Origin: Pseudomonadota bacterium
Lineage (GTDB): Bacteria > Bdellovibrionota > UBA1018 > CAIMNF01
Length of the DNA: 64,000 bases
Reading direction: 5' to 3'
Assembly (NCBI GenBank): GCA_027486675.1
Contig: JAIXOQ010000020.1
Span: 124,001 to 188,000, forward strand
A program made the translations under genes and the position numbers. Within the stretch, counting starts at the first letter, position 1. Each line of letters begins with the position of its first letter. Positions 55,844 through 64,000 of the stretch are shown piece by piece. Under the pieces are notes generated by a model. That model saw only the letters and a program-made list of their open reading frames with translations, ran no database searches and was not told where the DNA came from.

Positions 55844-56275
55844 TTACTGAGAGAGAACGCAGCGTGCTTTTTTAGCGGAGGTGTCGCATTCGACACGGCT
55901 GATGCGGGTCACGTTCGTGCTGCCAATTTTCGTGCGGTAGAGGGGAATATCACGCAGAGCTTCGCTCACAAGAGCGTTATGAATCTTCGATTCAATCTTG
56001 TAAGTTTTTTTGCCCTGAGCCGCCGGAAGTTCATATCCGCAATTGGTGAGTACCCCGCGCGTGGTCGTATACTGCTGCTTACAAGTGAGGTTTTCAGCGA
56101 CGATTTTGGCCTTAATGAGGGGCCGAGTTCCGTCTTCTGAGACCGAATATCGACCGATTGCACTCGCCAAACGCTGAGAATCTAAGGCCGAAAGGAGGAC
56201 CTTGTCCGCTCGGGCGATATTTGAAGTGAATGCCGCACACACAACGCCTAAAGTTAGAAATCCATACTTCCACAT
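55844..56275 (-). CDS. Exported Cys-containing protein of unknown function
   Basis: 143 residues from the ATG at 56275, which starts a standard signal peptide (MWKYGFLTLGVVCAAFTSNIARA-DK). The longer frame from a TTG at 56314 would overlap the likely promoter. The mature protein has four Cys (LTCKQ, LTNCGYE, VECDT, ARCVL), which suit two disulfides, and no recognised domain. It lies 62 bp upstream of hemA on the same strand and may share its transcript, though a role in haem synthesis is not indicated. Confidence 0.68.
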   Translation of the reverse strand: MWKYGFLTLGVVCAAFTSNIARADKVLLSALDSQRLASAIGRYSVSEDGTRPLIKAKIVAENLTCKQQYTTTRGVLTNCGYELPAAQGKKTYKIESKIHNALVSEALRDIPLYRTKIGSTNVTRISRVECDTSAKKARCVLSQ

Positions 56276-56285
56276 AAGTTCGACT

Positions 56286-56314
56286 GTTTTAGTCCGAAAT
56301 CGACTCAAAGTCAA
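56286..56314 (-). promoter_or_regulatory. Possible sigma-70-type promoter
   Basis: TTGACT (56314-56309), a 17-bp spacer and TAAAAC (56291-56286) on the minus strand. The predicted start near 56279 would leave almost no leader before the ATG at 56275, so either the mRNA is nearly leaderless or the match is fortuitous. Confidence 0.3.
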
Positions 56315-56377
56315 TGTAAAATAATCAAGTAAACGGTTGCTATTGAATATCGGGCTCTATGTTAGTTTTAAGGCTCA

Positions 56378-57361
56378 ATGCGTATCCTGATTCATCATCT
56401 TGCCCAGGTGCCCGTCACAACTTACGGGGGCGCCGAGCGGGTCCTGGTCTGGTTAGCCAAGTCGCTGGCTGACCGGGGGCATACCGTAAGCGTGGTTGTT
56501 TCGCCTGGAAGCGAAGTCTTTGATGAGCGTGTGAAAATTTACCTCGGCGATGATGATTTTTTTTCGTCGGGCGACGCCTATGATGTCGTCCACTTTTTTA
56601 CGAATCCGACCGACCGATGGTATTCAGCTGGACCCGAAAATCAAATCGTCACCATTCATGGAAATGGCAAAGTAGGTGAGCGGTTTCACAGGAATGCAGT
56701 CTTTTTAAGCCGCGATCATGCAGAACGACACGGTGGGCAAACTTTTGTTTACAACGGAGTCGACCTTGACGACTTGCCGTTTAATAATTCGCCGCGCTCA
56801 GGGCCCTATCTATTTTTGGCCAATACCAACTGGCGTGTAAAGAATGCTCGAGGTGCTTTCGGACTAGCGCGTCAAGCAGAACGGGACCTTTGGGTAGCTG
56901 GAGGCTCGGGGCCGCTCAGTTTACGTGCCATGGTTTTTTTGAGTTCGTTGTCCACCAAGCAAACGAAATGGTGGGGCAAAATAGACGATGCAAAGAAGTC
57001 GGTGCTGCTCGGGCAAGCGCAAGCTTTAGTGTTTCCCATCCTGTGGAATGAGCCCTTCGGCTTGGTGATGATTGAAGCACTGGCGTGTGGCACACCAGTG
57101 CTTGCGAATCCGTATGGAAGTGTAAAAGAAATTCTTTCCTTCGCACCTCGATGCATATTGAAGTCAGATCAGGAGTGGCTTGCAGCGCTGCGCGGCGAGT
57201 TTCCGTTGCCCGAACCTGAGGAATGTCGAGCGTGGGTTGCTGCAAATTTTAGCCGGGAGATCATGGCGGAAAAATACGAAGCGCTCTATGCACGATTGAT
57301 GCGGGGGGAAGCACTGAATCAGCAGCAGCCCGTGACTTTAATCGGTGCCGAGGCCATTTAG
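56378..57361 (+). CDS. GT4-type glycosyltransferase
   Basis: A 327-residue GT-B glycosyltransferase. The N-terminal acceptor domain begins RILIHHLAQVPVTTYGGAERVLVWLAKSLADRGH, typical of family 4. FVYNGVDLDDLPF precedes the donor domain, which has the EX7E motif EPFGLVMIEALACGTPVLA. At 327 residues it is short for GT4, with a compact N-terminal half. Sugar donor and acceptor are unknown; cell-envelope glycans are the usual products. It is followed with no gap by RNase HI (TAG then ATG). Confidence 0.87.
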   Translation: MRILIHHLAQVPVTTYGGAERVLVWLAKSLADRGHTVSVVVSPGSEVFDERVKIYLGDDDFFSSGDAYDVVHFFTNPTDRWYSAGPENQIVTIHGNGKVGERFHRNAVFLSRDHAERHGGQTFVYNGVDLDDLPFNNSPRSGPYLFLANTNWRVKNARGAFGLARQAERDLWVAGGSGPLSLRAMVFLSSLSTKQTKWWGKIDDAKKSVLLGQAQALVFPILWNEPFGLVMIEALACGTPVLANPYGSVKEILSFAPRCILKSDQEWLAALRGEFPLPEPEECRAWVAANFSREIMAEKYEALYARLMRGEALNQQQPVTLIGAEAI

Positions 57362-58057
57362 ATGCTTATGGAAAATGAATGGTGGATTGTCACCGATGGC
57401 GCATGTTCTGGTAATCCAGGGCCTGGGGGATACGGATTGATTCTGCGCTCACCTGCGGATCAAGTGATCGAAGCGGGTGGAGCAGAGGCGCATACCACCA
57501 ACAACAGAATGGAGCTTTTAGCTCTGATTGATGGGTTCGAGCGAGTTCAGAAAGAGATCGAGGACAAGGGAAAAATTCATTTTGTCACTGATTCTAGCTA
57601 CGTCCTAAACGGCACTCTCAAGTTTCTACCGGCATGGCGTAAACGTGATTTTGTCACCACGGAAGGGAAACCAGTAGCGAACCGCGAGATGTGGGAACGC
57701 ATGGCGGGGATCTTGGATCTTTTGCGTGAACGCTCCGTTGTTATTCGAAGCACGCTCGTGCCTGGCCATGCAGCAATCGAGATCAACGAACGTGCGGATG
57801 TGATCGCTGTCACGATGAGAGATGGGCGGTCCTTAAAGCTTTTTTCTGGGAATATTAAAGACTATCCGGTTTCCTTTTCGCTGAGGCCATTTGGCGCCCT
57901 TTACCTGAGCTTTGTGGATGGGCAACTGATGCGTCACGCCACATGGGATGCCTGCCAAAAGGCCGCACACGGCAAGAAGGGCGCGAAGTTTAAAAAGGTA
58001 GCGTCAAAAAATGAAGAGCTTGAGACGTTGCGTTCTTGGGGCTGTATTATCGATTGA
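57362..58057 (+). CDS. rnhA: Ribonuclease HI with a C-terminal viroplasmin-like extension
   Basis: A 231-residue RNase H1 that cuts RNA in RNA-DNA hybrids. The four acidic catalytic residues are Asp12 (TDGACSGNPGPGGYG), Glu51 (RMELLAL), Asp77 (VTDSSYVLNG) and Asp146 (ERADVIA), with His136 in PGHAAIE. The core ends near residue 155. The remaining ~75 residues include ALYLSFVDGQLMRHATWDAC and GKKGAKFKKV, close to the hybrid-binding (viroplasmin) domain that usually lies at the N-terminus of RNases H1. It is flanked without gaps by the glycosyltransferase and the aldehyde dehydrogenase. Confidence 0.9.
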   Translation: MLMENEWWIVTDGACSGNPGPGGYGLILRSPADQVIEAGGAEAHTTNNRMELLALIDGFERVQKEIEDKGKIHFVTDSSYVLNGTLKFLPAWRKRDFVTTEGKPVANREMWERMAGILDLLRERSVVIRSTLVPGHAAIEINERADVIAVTMRDGRSLKLFSGNIKDYPVSFSLRPFGALYLSFVDGQLMRHATWDACQKAAHGKKGAKFKKVASKNEELETLRSWGCIID

Positions 58058-59572
58058 ATGGACACTTTGTTTTCACGCAACCTCACGCCAACGAGCGTAA
58101 AAGATTTGGATGATGTTTTTGCACGGGCAAAACGTGCGCAAGAGCGCTGGGCCAAAGAATCTGTTGCAACACGCGCAAAAAAATTTCTACAGCTGCGAGA
58201 AGTCTTAGTGAGAAAGTCTGAAAGTATTGCGGAGACCATTCATCAAGAAAATGGAAAGACGCTCATTGAGGCGATCACCTGCGAAGTCATCCCCAGTTTA
58301 GAGTTGCTGACCTTGTTTGCTGAGCGTGCAAAAAAGATTCTCAAGGATCGTCCCATCCCGCTTAGAAATCCTATGCTTCTGTCACGCCAGAGTTATCTGA
58401 ACTATTGGCCGCTCGGCACGGTTGCGGTGATAGCACCGTGGAATTTTCCGCTCTATTTAGCGTTTGGTGATATCGCTCTTGCGATTTTAGCTGGGAATTC
58501 GGTGGTGTTTAAGCCCAGCGAATACACGCCTTGGGTCGGAGCGCGCATTCAGGAACTTTTTGATGAGGCTGGATTCCCGATCGATGTTTTGCAAACGGTT
58601 CAAGGGGATGGTCTTTTAGGGGCCGCAATCGTGGAGCATGGTCCTGCGAAGATTTTTTTCACGGGAAGTGCAAAGACTGGGAAGGCGATCATTGCAAAGG
58701 CTGCAGAGCGTCTCACGCCTGTGGTGCTTGAGCTCGGTGGAAAAGACGCAATGCTTGTGTTGCCGGATGCTGATCTTGATCTAGCGAGTAGCGCGGCCCT
58801 TTGGGGTGGGTATGTGAACTCAGGCCAGGTGTGTTCATCGATTGAGCGGATCTTGGTACCCGAAAATCTTTCTGATGATTTCACCGCAAGACTCAAGGCG
58901 AAGATCGCCGCTGTGCCCGCTGACAATTGGGGCACCATCACCATGGATAAACAAAAGAATGTCTATGAGGCGCACCTTGCCGACGCGCGGAAGCGGGGCC
59001 TTGCAATTGAAGTCGGTGGGGAATTTAACGTAGAGCGCACGAAGCTTCAGCCGACCATAGTGCGAGGTAAAGGGATTGAGGAGTCCTTGGTGTATCGGGA
59101 AGAGACCTTTGGTCCGGTGGTTGCCATTGCGACTTACCGAAATATTCCTGAAGGCATAGAGAAGGTGAATGATTCCCAGTACGGGTTAGTGGCCAGTGTT
59201 TTTGGTCGGGACTTAAGTCTTGCCGAATCTGTGGCCAGAGAACTGCAAGCTGGAAGTGTGCTCATCAATGAGGTGACCTACACTGCAGGAGTTCCAGAAA
59301 CGCCGTGGGGCGGGATTAAAGAAAGCGGGATCGGTCGTAAACATTCCGATCAAGGGCTCCTGGAGTTCGTGAATGTCAGACACATCCATAAACCCAGGTA
59401 TTCATGGTTAAGTTTTAAAGCGGTGTGGTGGTTTCCGTACACGCCATTCCAAGCAGAACTGTTCCGCACTTGGGTGAAGACGTATCGACTGAGCGTGTTT
59501 GAACGACTTAAGGTGCTTCCTCACTTACTTTGGAGCCTGGTTCAGTTCTTAAAGAAAGAGCCTAGGATTTAG
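58058..59572 (+). CDS. Aldehyde dehydrogenase with hydrophobic C-terminal tail
   Basis: A 504-residue NAD(P)-dependent aldehyde dehydrogenase. Motifs: TVAVIAPWNFPLYLAFGDI (cofactor and oxyanion Asn), VFKPSEYTPWVG, FFTGSAKTGKAI, the general base Glu in VVLELGGKDAML (~224) and the nucleophile Cys in NSGQVCSSIERI (~259), then EETFGPVVAIATY. The last ~55 residues (SWLSFKAVWWFPYTPFQAEL and on) extend beyond the usual core and are rich in aromatic and hydrophobic residues. This suggests membrane association, as in fatty-aldehyde dehydrogenases. The substrate is not determined. It begins directly after the RNase HI stop. Confidence 0.88.
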   Translation: MDTLFSRNLTPTSVKDLDDVFARAKRAQERWAKESVATRAKKFLQLREVLVRKSESIAETIHQENGKTLIEAITCEVIPSLELLTLFAERAKKILKDRPIPLRNPMLLSRQSYLNYWPLGTVAVIAPWNFPLYLAFGDIALAILAGNSVVFKPSEYTPWVGARIQELFDEAGFPIDVLQTVQGDGLLGAAIVEHGPAKIFFTGSAKTGKAIIAKAAERLTPVVLELGGKDAMLVLPDADLDLASSAALWGGYVNSGQVCSSIERILVPENLSDDFTARLKAKIAAVPADNWGTITMDKQKNVYEAHLADARKRGLAIEVGGEFNVERTKLQPTIVRGKGIEESLVYREETFGPVVAIATYRNIPEGIEKVNDSQYGLVASVFGRDLSLAESVARELQAGSVLINEVTYTAGVPETPWGGIKESGIGRKHSDQGLLEFVNVRHIHKPRYSWLSFKAVWWFPYTPFQAELFRTWVKTYRLSVFERLKVLPHLLWSLVQFLKKEPRI

Positions 59573-59650
59573 GGGCGGCTCTTTTCTCCTGATCACATTT
59601 TTACACTCTCTTTACTCCCGATGGCGCTATCCATCATCCGATGATGAATC

Positions 59651-61309
59651 ATGCCCTGGTCATCACCCTACGTCCTTACGAACTGGATCGAACTTGCCGT
59701 GTTCTTTGTGTTGCTCATAACCCTTGCTCCCTTACTCGCAAGGTGGCTCATCGCATCGATAAAACCTTCTGCCTCTGAAGCCAGCTGTTTTGCCAGCCTT
59801 GGCGTAGATCTAAAAACCGAAATGAACTGGAAGCAGTACTCACTCGCACTGCTGTTCATCCACCTCATTGGGGCAGGATTTCTATTTCTCCTGCTTCTCA
59901 CCCAAGGGTCACTCCCCTTAAATCCGATGCATATCCCAGGAATGTCCTGGGATCTTGCACTCAACACAGCGGTGAGTTTCGTCACCAACACCAATTGGCA
60001 GGCTTATTCGGGCGAATCTCAATTGAGCTACTTATCCCAGATGTTAGGACTAGGTGTTCAAAACTTCTTAAGCGCGGCGGTTGGTATCGCAGTTGCGTTT
60101 GCTCTGGCTCGTTCCTTAGCGCGTGAAAAGACCAGTGAGCTTGGAAACTTCTGGTTTGATCTTTGGCGTGTGACTACACGCTTCCTGCTTCCAATGGCAG
60201 CACTTTTTGCTGTCTTCTTGATTTCTCAAGGTGTGGTGCAGTCCTTTGACCCCTACGTCACCGCCAAGACAATAGAGGGGACGGATCAAGTGATCCCCCT
60301 TGGGCCTGCCGCATCTCAGGTTGCGATCAAACAACTCGGTACCAATGGAGGTGGATTTTTTGGCGTTAATTCAGCGCACCCTTTTGAAAATCCAACTCCA
60401 CTTTCAAATTTTCTTCAGCTCTTGGCCATCTTACTCATACCCGCAGCAATACCCTTGGTCTTTGGACGTATGTCGGGTCATCAAAGGCACGGACGCATGC
60501 TGTTTGGCGTGATGCTCGGGTTATTCACGGCCACCCTTGCTGGATCCCTCTACTTTGAAAACATGGCGAATATGGAAGGCAAGGAAGTCCGGTTCGGTGT
60601 GTTTGATAGTGCGCTTTGGTCTTCTGTCACCACCGTGGCCTCCAATGGCTCAGTGAATGCGATGCACGATAGCTTGATGCCGGGAACCGGCGGACTTGCG
60701 ATGTTTAACATGCAACTCGGTGAGATCGTCTTTGGAGGTACCGGCTCAGGACTCTATGGAATGGTCCTATTTGCAGTTCTCACGGTATTTCTGTGCGGGC
60801 TCATGGTGGGTCGCACGCCGGAATATCTTGGAAAGAAGATCGGTGGTCGAGAGGTGATCGCAACATCCATCGGCATACTGCTCCCCAGTCTCTTGATCCT
60901 GGGCTTTACTGCACTTGCGTGTGTGGTGCCTGCGGCGCTTGCCGCACGAACCAACTCAGGTCCACATGGATTTAGCGAAATTCTTTATGCCTTCACTTCT
61001 GGGGCCGCCAACAATGGCAGTGCATTTGGAGGACTCTCTGTGAACTCAGTCTTTTACAACGTCACACTCAGCATCGCGATGGTGCTTGGCCGCTTTGGAG
61101 TGATTCTCCCGGTACTTTTTATCGCGGGCTCATTTGCAAAACAAAAGACGATTCCACCCTCCGCAGGAACCCTATCTTCAACAAGTGTGACATTTGCCCT
61201 GCTGCTAGTCGGAGTGATTCTGATTGTAGGCGCGTTGACTTTTATACCGGCTCTCACTCTCGGTCCGATTGTTGAACATCTATTGCTTCCAACCGGAAAG
61301 AAATTCTAA
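59651..61309 (+). CDS. kdpA: Potassium-transporting ATPase subunit A
   Basis: A 552-residue K+-translocating subunit of the high-affinity KdpFABC pump, with about ten transmembrane helices. Selectivity-filter segments are SFVTNTNWQAYSGE, LGTNGGGFFGVNSAHPFENP, TVASNGSVNAMHDSLMPGTG and TSGAANNGSAFGGLSVN. The family length (~557) fits. No kdpF-like 29-residue frame was recognised in the 78-bp upstream spacer. kdpB starts 9 bp downstream. Confidence 0.97.
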   Translation: MPWSSPYVLTNWIELAVFFVLLITLAPLLARWLIASIKPSASEASCFASLGVDLKTEMNWKQYSLALLFIHLIGAGFLFLLLLTQGSLPLNPMHIPGMSWDLALNTAVSFVTNTNWQAYSGESQLSYLSQMLGLGVQNFLSAAVGIAVAFALARSLAREKTSELGNFWFDLWRVTTRFLLPMAALFAVFLISQGVVQSFDPYVTAKTIEGTDQVIPLGPAASQVAIKQLGTNGGGFFGVNSAHPFENPTPLSNFLQLLAILLIPAAIPLVFGRMSGHQRHGRMLFGVMLGLFTATLAGSLYFENMANMEGKEVRFGVFDSALWSSVTTVASNGSVNAMHDSLMPGTGGLAMFNMQLGEIVFGGTGSGLYGMVLFAVLTVFLCGLMVGRTPEYLGKKIGGREVIATSIGILLPSLLILGFTALACVVPAALAARTNSGPHGFSEILYAFTSGAANNGSAFGGLSVNSVFYNVTLSIAMVLGRFGVILPVLFIAGSFAKQKTIPPSAGTLSSTSVTFALLLVGVILIVGALTFIPALTLGPIVEHLLLPTGKKF

Positions 61310-61318
61310 GGAAAATTT

Positions 61319-63424
61319 ATGGCTAAAAATCCAGTCTGGACTCAGGAAATTATTCTAGGAGCCGTTGTCCAGAGTTTTGTGAAGCTCCACCCAAAAACGC
61401 AGTTCAGAAACTTCGTGATGTTCTGTGTATTCCTCTGCAGCTTAGGGCTAACCGGGGTCGTGCTTGTTTCGGCTGTGCAAAGAAACATCAGCGCCTTTGA
61501 GTGCAATACTGCTCTCTGGCTCTGGTTTACAGTTCTCTTTGCAAACTTTTCTGAGGCTTTGTCTGAGGGAAGAGGCAGAGCGCAAGCAGAGTCGTTACGA
61601 AAGACTCGCACCCAGGGCGTGGCAAGGATTATTCAAGAGGCCGATATCGGCTGTGCTACACCCCACGTGACACATAAATCATCCGCTGAACTTGTGGTGG
61701 GTGATCTTGCACTGTGTGAATCAGGTGATCTTATCCCTGGCGACGGCGAAGTGATCTGGGGGATAGCGGCAATAGATGAGAGCGCAATCACCGGTGAATC
61801 GGCGCCCGTGATCCGTGAATCCGGTGGCGATCGTTCCGCTGTTACGGGCGGCACAAGAGTTTCAAGTGACCGAATTATTGTGCGCATCACGCAGGCTCCT
61901 GGGGATTCATTTGTGGACCGGATGATTAAGCTGGTTGAAGGAGCATCGCGTCAGCGGACTCCCAACGAGATTGCGCTCTCTATCCTGCTCGTCGGACTCA
62001 CAATTGTTTTTATCGCGGTGATCGGCACTCTGCCGATCTTCTTTGGGTATGCGGCCACTGAATCGCATCTTGGAAGTCATCTTTCTTTTGCAATGCTTGC
62101 TTCGCTCCTGGTGTGTTTGATCCCGACGACCATTGGAGGACTACTGAGCGCGATTGGCATTAGTGGAATGGACCGCTTGATTCAGCGCAATGTGATCGCC
62201 AAGAGTGGGAAAGCTGTAGAAGCGGCCGGAGATGTCGACGTATTGTTACTGGATAAAACCGGCACGATTACTTTAGGGAATCGTATGGCGTCCAGGATTG
62301 TAGCAGGTTCGCCTGAGAGCGAATCGCAGTTGACGCGTGCAGCCTATCTTTCGAGCGCTTCTGACGACACGCCAGAAGGCCGCTCTATTGTCGTTCTTCT
62401 CAAGAACTCAAAAGGAAAAGAAGTTCTGACGCTGAACTCAGAGGCAGGTGATGCACTGAAGTTCGTCCCGTTCTCAGCACGCACACGCATGAGTGGTGCG
62501 GACGCGGGTGGGTCTGAATACCGCAAGGGAGCGGTCGACGCTGTCAGGACTTGGGTAGAATCGAAGGGCGGAAAGGTTTCGGCGGGATTATTGCAGCTTG
62601 CAGACCAAATGGCGTCGCAAGGATCCACCCCGCTTTTAGTGGCTCAAGACAATCAGGCTCTTGGCGTCATAGAACTCAAAGATATTGTCAAAGGCGGGAT
62701 CAGGGAACGTTTTGCGCAACTTCGGAAGATGGGCATCAGGACGGTGATGATCACAGGAGATAATCCTAAAACCGCAGCAGCAATAGCCGCTGAAGCGGGG
62801 GTAGATGATTTTATTGCAGAAGCAACTCCGGAGATGAAACTAGAACGCATCCGTAAGGAGCAAAAAGAGGGTCATTTGGTGGCCATGATCGGTGATGGCA
62901 CGAATGACGCGCCGGCCCTTGCCCAGGCAGATGTAGGTATCGCGATGAACACAGGGACACAAGCGGCCCGTGAGGCTGGAAATATGGTTGATTTAGAAAG
63001 TAATCCGACCAAGCTGATTGATGTCGTTGAAATTGGAAAGCAGTTATTGATGACGCGGGGATCGTTGACGACCTTTTCTATCGCAAACGACGTGGCAAAA
63101 TACTTTGCGATTCTTCCCGCTCTTTTCATCACGCTCTACCCTTTAAATCCCGAGGACGCACGTTCAGGGGTCTTGGGCGCGCTCGACATTATGAAACTCA
63201 GCTCACCCGAAAGTGCAATCTTAAGTGCAGTGATCTTTAATGCCCTAATCATTGTTGCACTGATCCCGCTCGCACTCAAAGGTGTGAAGCTGATATCAGC
63301 GAGTGCAGACGTTGTGCTGAGGAGAAATGTTTGGATCTACGGATTCGGCGGGATCATTGCCCCCTTTGTAGGGATCAAGGCAATTGACATCATCATTGGA
63401 TCGTTCCTAGGAGGTGCACTGTGA
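61319..63424 (+). CDS. kdpB: Potassium-transporting ATPase ATP-binding subunit B
   Basis: A 701-residue P-type ATPase that powers potassium uptake through KdpA. The phosphorylated Asp312 is in [14 protein letters not shown]. The actuator TGE is in [12 protein letters not shown], the nucleotide-domain segment is [14 protein letters not shown], and [18 protein letters not shown] and [21 protein letters not shown] form the hinge/P-domain. It is somewhat longer than E. coli KdpB (682), mainly at the N-terminus. AAGGAAAA lies just before the ATG, and the stop overlaps kdpC by 4 bp. Confidence 0.97.
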   Translation: MAKNPVWTQEIILGAVVQSFVKLHPKTQFRNFVMFCVFLCSLGLTGVVLVSAVQRNISAFECNTALWLWFTVLFANFSEALSEGRGRAQAESLRKTRTQGVARIIQEADIGCATPHVTHKSSAELVVGDLALCESGDLIPGDGEVIWGIAAIDESAITGESAPVIRESGGDRSAVTGGTRVSSDRIIVRITQAPGDSFVDRMIKLVEGASRQRTPNEIALSILLVGLTIVFIAVIGTLPIFFGYAATESHLGSHLSFAMLASLLVCLIPTTIGGLLSAIGISGMDRLIQRNVIAKSGKAVEAAGDVDVLLLDKTGTITLGNRMASRIVAGSPESESQLTRAAYLSSASDDTPEGRSIVVLLKNSKGKEVLTLNSEAGDALKFVPFSARTRMSGADAGGSEYRKGAVDAVRTWVESKGGKVSAGLLQLADQMASQGSTPLLVAQDNQALGVIELKDIVKGGIRERFAQLRKMGIRTVMITGDNPKTAAAIAAEAGVDDFIAEATPEMKLERIRKEQKEGHLVAMIGDGTNDAPALAQADVGIAMNTGTQAAREAGNMVDLESNPTKLIDVVEIGKQLLMTRGSLTTFSIANDVAKYFAILPALFITLYPLNPEDARSGVLGALDIMKLSSPESAILSAVIFNALIIVALIPLALKGVKLISASADVVLRRNVWIYGFGGIIAPFVGIKAIDIIIGSFLGGAL

Positions 63425-63948
63425 GTGTGATGCGTTCGGGAACGATTTTGTTCGGAATTCTGGCAGCTCTCACCGGGGTTGTGTATCCACTCCTGATCAC
63501 TGGAATTGGAAAACTGATGCCGAATCAGGCAGGTGGGTGCCTGGTTTACAATCAGGAAAAAATCATCGGTTCTGAACTCCTAGCCCAAAAATTCACAACT
63601 GAGAGATACCTGTGGCCCCGCCCTTCTTCCGCAGACTATGCCACTGTAGCCAGTGGTGCGAGTCAGCTTGGGCCTTTGTCAAAAACTTTGGCTGATCGTA
63701 GAACACAGCCAATGCCTGAAATTCTAAAAACAACGAGCGGTAGTGGATTAGATCCGCATTTAGACCGTGCATCCGTCGACTATCAGCTGCCACGCATTGC
63801 TTCCGCCAGAAAGTGGAACGCAGCTCAGTTGGATCGTGCCAAGAGATGGATTGAAGAAAATTATGAGGCACCCCAGTTCGGTTTCTTGGGTTGTGAACGA
63901 TTGAACGTCTTGCGATTTAATCAAGCTTTAGAGATGGAGAAGATATGA
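63421..63948 (+). CDS. kdpC: Potassium-transporting ATPase subunit C
   Basis: A 175-residue single-span subunit that stabilises the KdpAB complex. One N-terminal membrane helix with [22 protein letters not shown] is followed by [26 protein letters not shown] and [22 protein letters not shown], the family signature. It starts with GTG at 63421, overlapping the kdpB stop, and its own stop overlaps the next ATG. Confidence 0.95.
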   Translation: MSVMRSGTILFGILAALTGVVYPLLITGIGKLMPNQAGGCLVYNQEKIIGSELLAQKFTTERYLWPRPSSADYATVASGASQLGPLSKTLADRRTQPMPEILKTTSGSGLDPHLDRASVDYQLPRIASARKWNAAQLDRAKRWIEENYEAPQFGFLGCERLNVLRFNQALEMEKI

Positions 63949-64000
63949 GTCAGATGAGAATTTTTTTAAGTACCGCAGTCTTGAGTTTCGCACTCGTAGT
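63945..64000 (+). CDS. Start of an apparently exported protein after kdpC (partial)
   Basis: The ATG at 63945 overlaps the kdpC stop (ATGA). The 18 visible codons encode [18 protein letters not shown], a short basic N-terminus followed by a hydrophobic run like a signal peptide. It is not the start of a KdpD kinase, which begins with a cytoplasmic domain. The identity lies beyond the window. Confidence 0.55.
   Translation, partial: MSQMRIFLSTAVLSFALV

Noticed and set aside
1-64000. CRISPR arrays, insertion sequences, prophage or rRNA genes
   Set aside because: No regularly spaced repeats, complete transposase genes, phage structural genes or rRNA sequence were noticed while reading the window.

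Overview
The window is about 64 kb of ordinary bacterial chromosome with two small accessory patches. Proteobacterial signs are gatCAB, a C5-type haem operon, DsbD/VKOR thiol chemistry and sigma-54 regulation. The HNH endonuclease pseudogene at the left edge, the many exported proteins without recognised family and a giant cyclic beta-1,2-glucan synthase suggest a Bdellovibrionota-like (former delta-proteobacterial) organism. That placement is an inference from gene content, not a measured phylogeny.

Layout. 1-2.3 kb: the 3' end of msrA, then an HNH endonuclease gene broken by an in-frame TGA, flanked by two copies of a long palindromic repeat whose 64-bp cores lie in opposite orientation. 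2.3-5.9 kb: a lipoprotein-like gene, then a minus-strand thiol-redox operon (DksA/TraR-like zinc finger, CcdA/DsbD membrane domain, VKOR-DsbA fusion, tatD). 5.9-18.1 kb: housekeeping (glmU, UvrD/PcrA-type helicase, gatC-gatA-gatB, AsmA-family protein, Ppx/GppA phosphatase, HI0933-type flavoprotein). 18.2-28.3 kb: an exported unknown and a 2918-residue cyclic beta-1,2-glucan synthase. 28.3-34.1 kb: a coiled-coil pair, 5-formyl-THF cyclo-ligase, YmdB phosphodiesterase, two tandemly duplicated S8 peptidases, an exported glutathione peroxidase with a Cys/Gly-rich partner, and tRNA-Ala(TGC). 34.2-38.2 kb: two exported paralogues flanking an accessory patch (BrnA-like antitoxin, frameshifted BrnT-like toxin, recombinase tail, an 11-bp copy of the tRNA 3' end). 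38.2-41.2 kb: esterase, membrane protein and unknowns. 41.3-44.7 kb: a regulatory island with a degenerate receiver-HD protein, a sigma-54 activator and, divergently, a small unknown gene behind a well-formed sigma-54 promoter.

44.6-55.8 kb is one long minus-strand haem operon: hemA, hemC(D), hemB, hemL, histidine kinase, response regulator, hemE, hemN, a protoporphyrinogen oxidase and a ureohydrolase fused to a tiny basic protein, closed by a strong terminator. It carries the C5 route from glutamyl-tRNA to protoporphyrin, with a two-component system built in. 56-59.6 kb: glycosyltransferase, RNase HI with an extra C-terminal domain, aldehyde dehydrogenase. 59.6-64 kb: kdpABC, followed not by kdpD but by the start of an apparently exported protein.

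The strongest leads are: (1) the palindromic element whose core appears to have flipped between co-oriented flanks; (2) the sigma-54 activator, sigma-54 promoter and small orphan gene at 42.7-44.6 kb; (3) the S8 peptidase duplication, marked by a duplicated ymdB tail and a near-identical 116-bp tract; (4) the ureohydrolase-small basic protein fusion at the end of the haem operon. No CRISPR array, intact insertion sequence, prophage or rRNA was seen.
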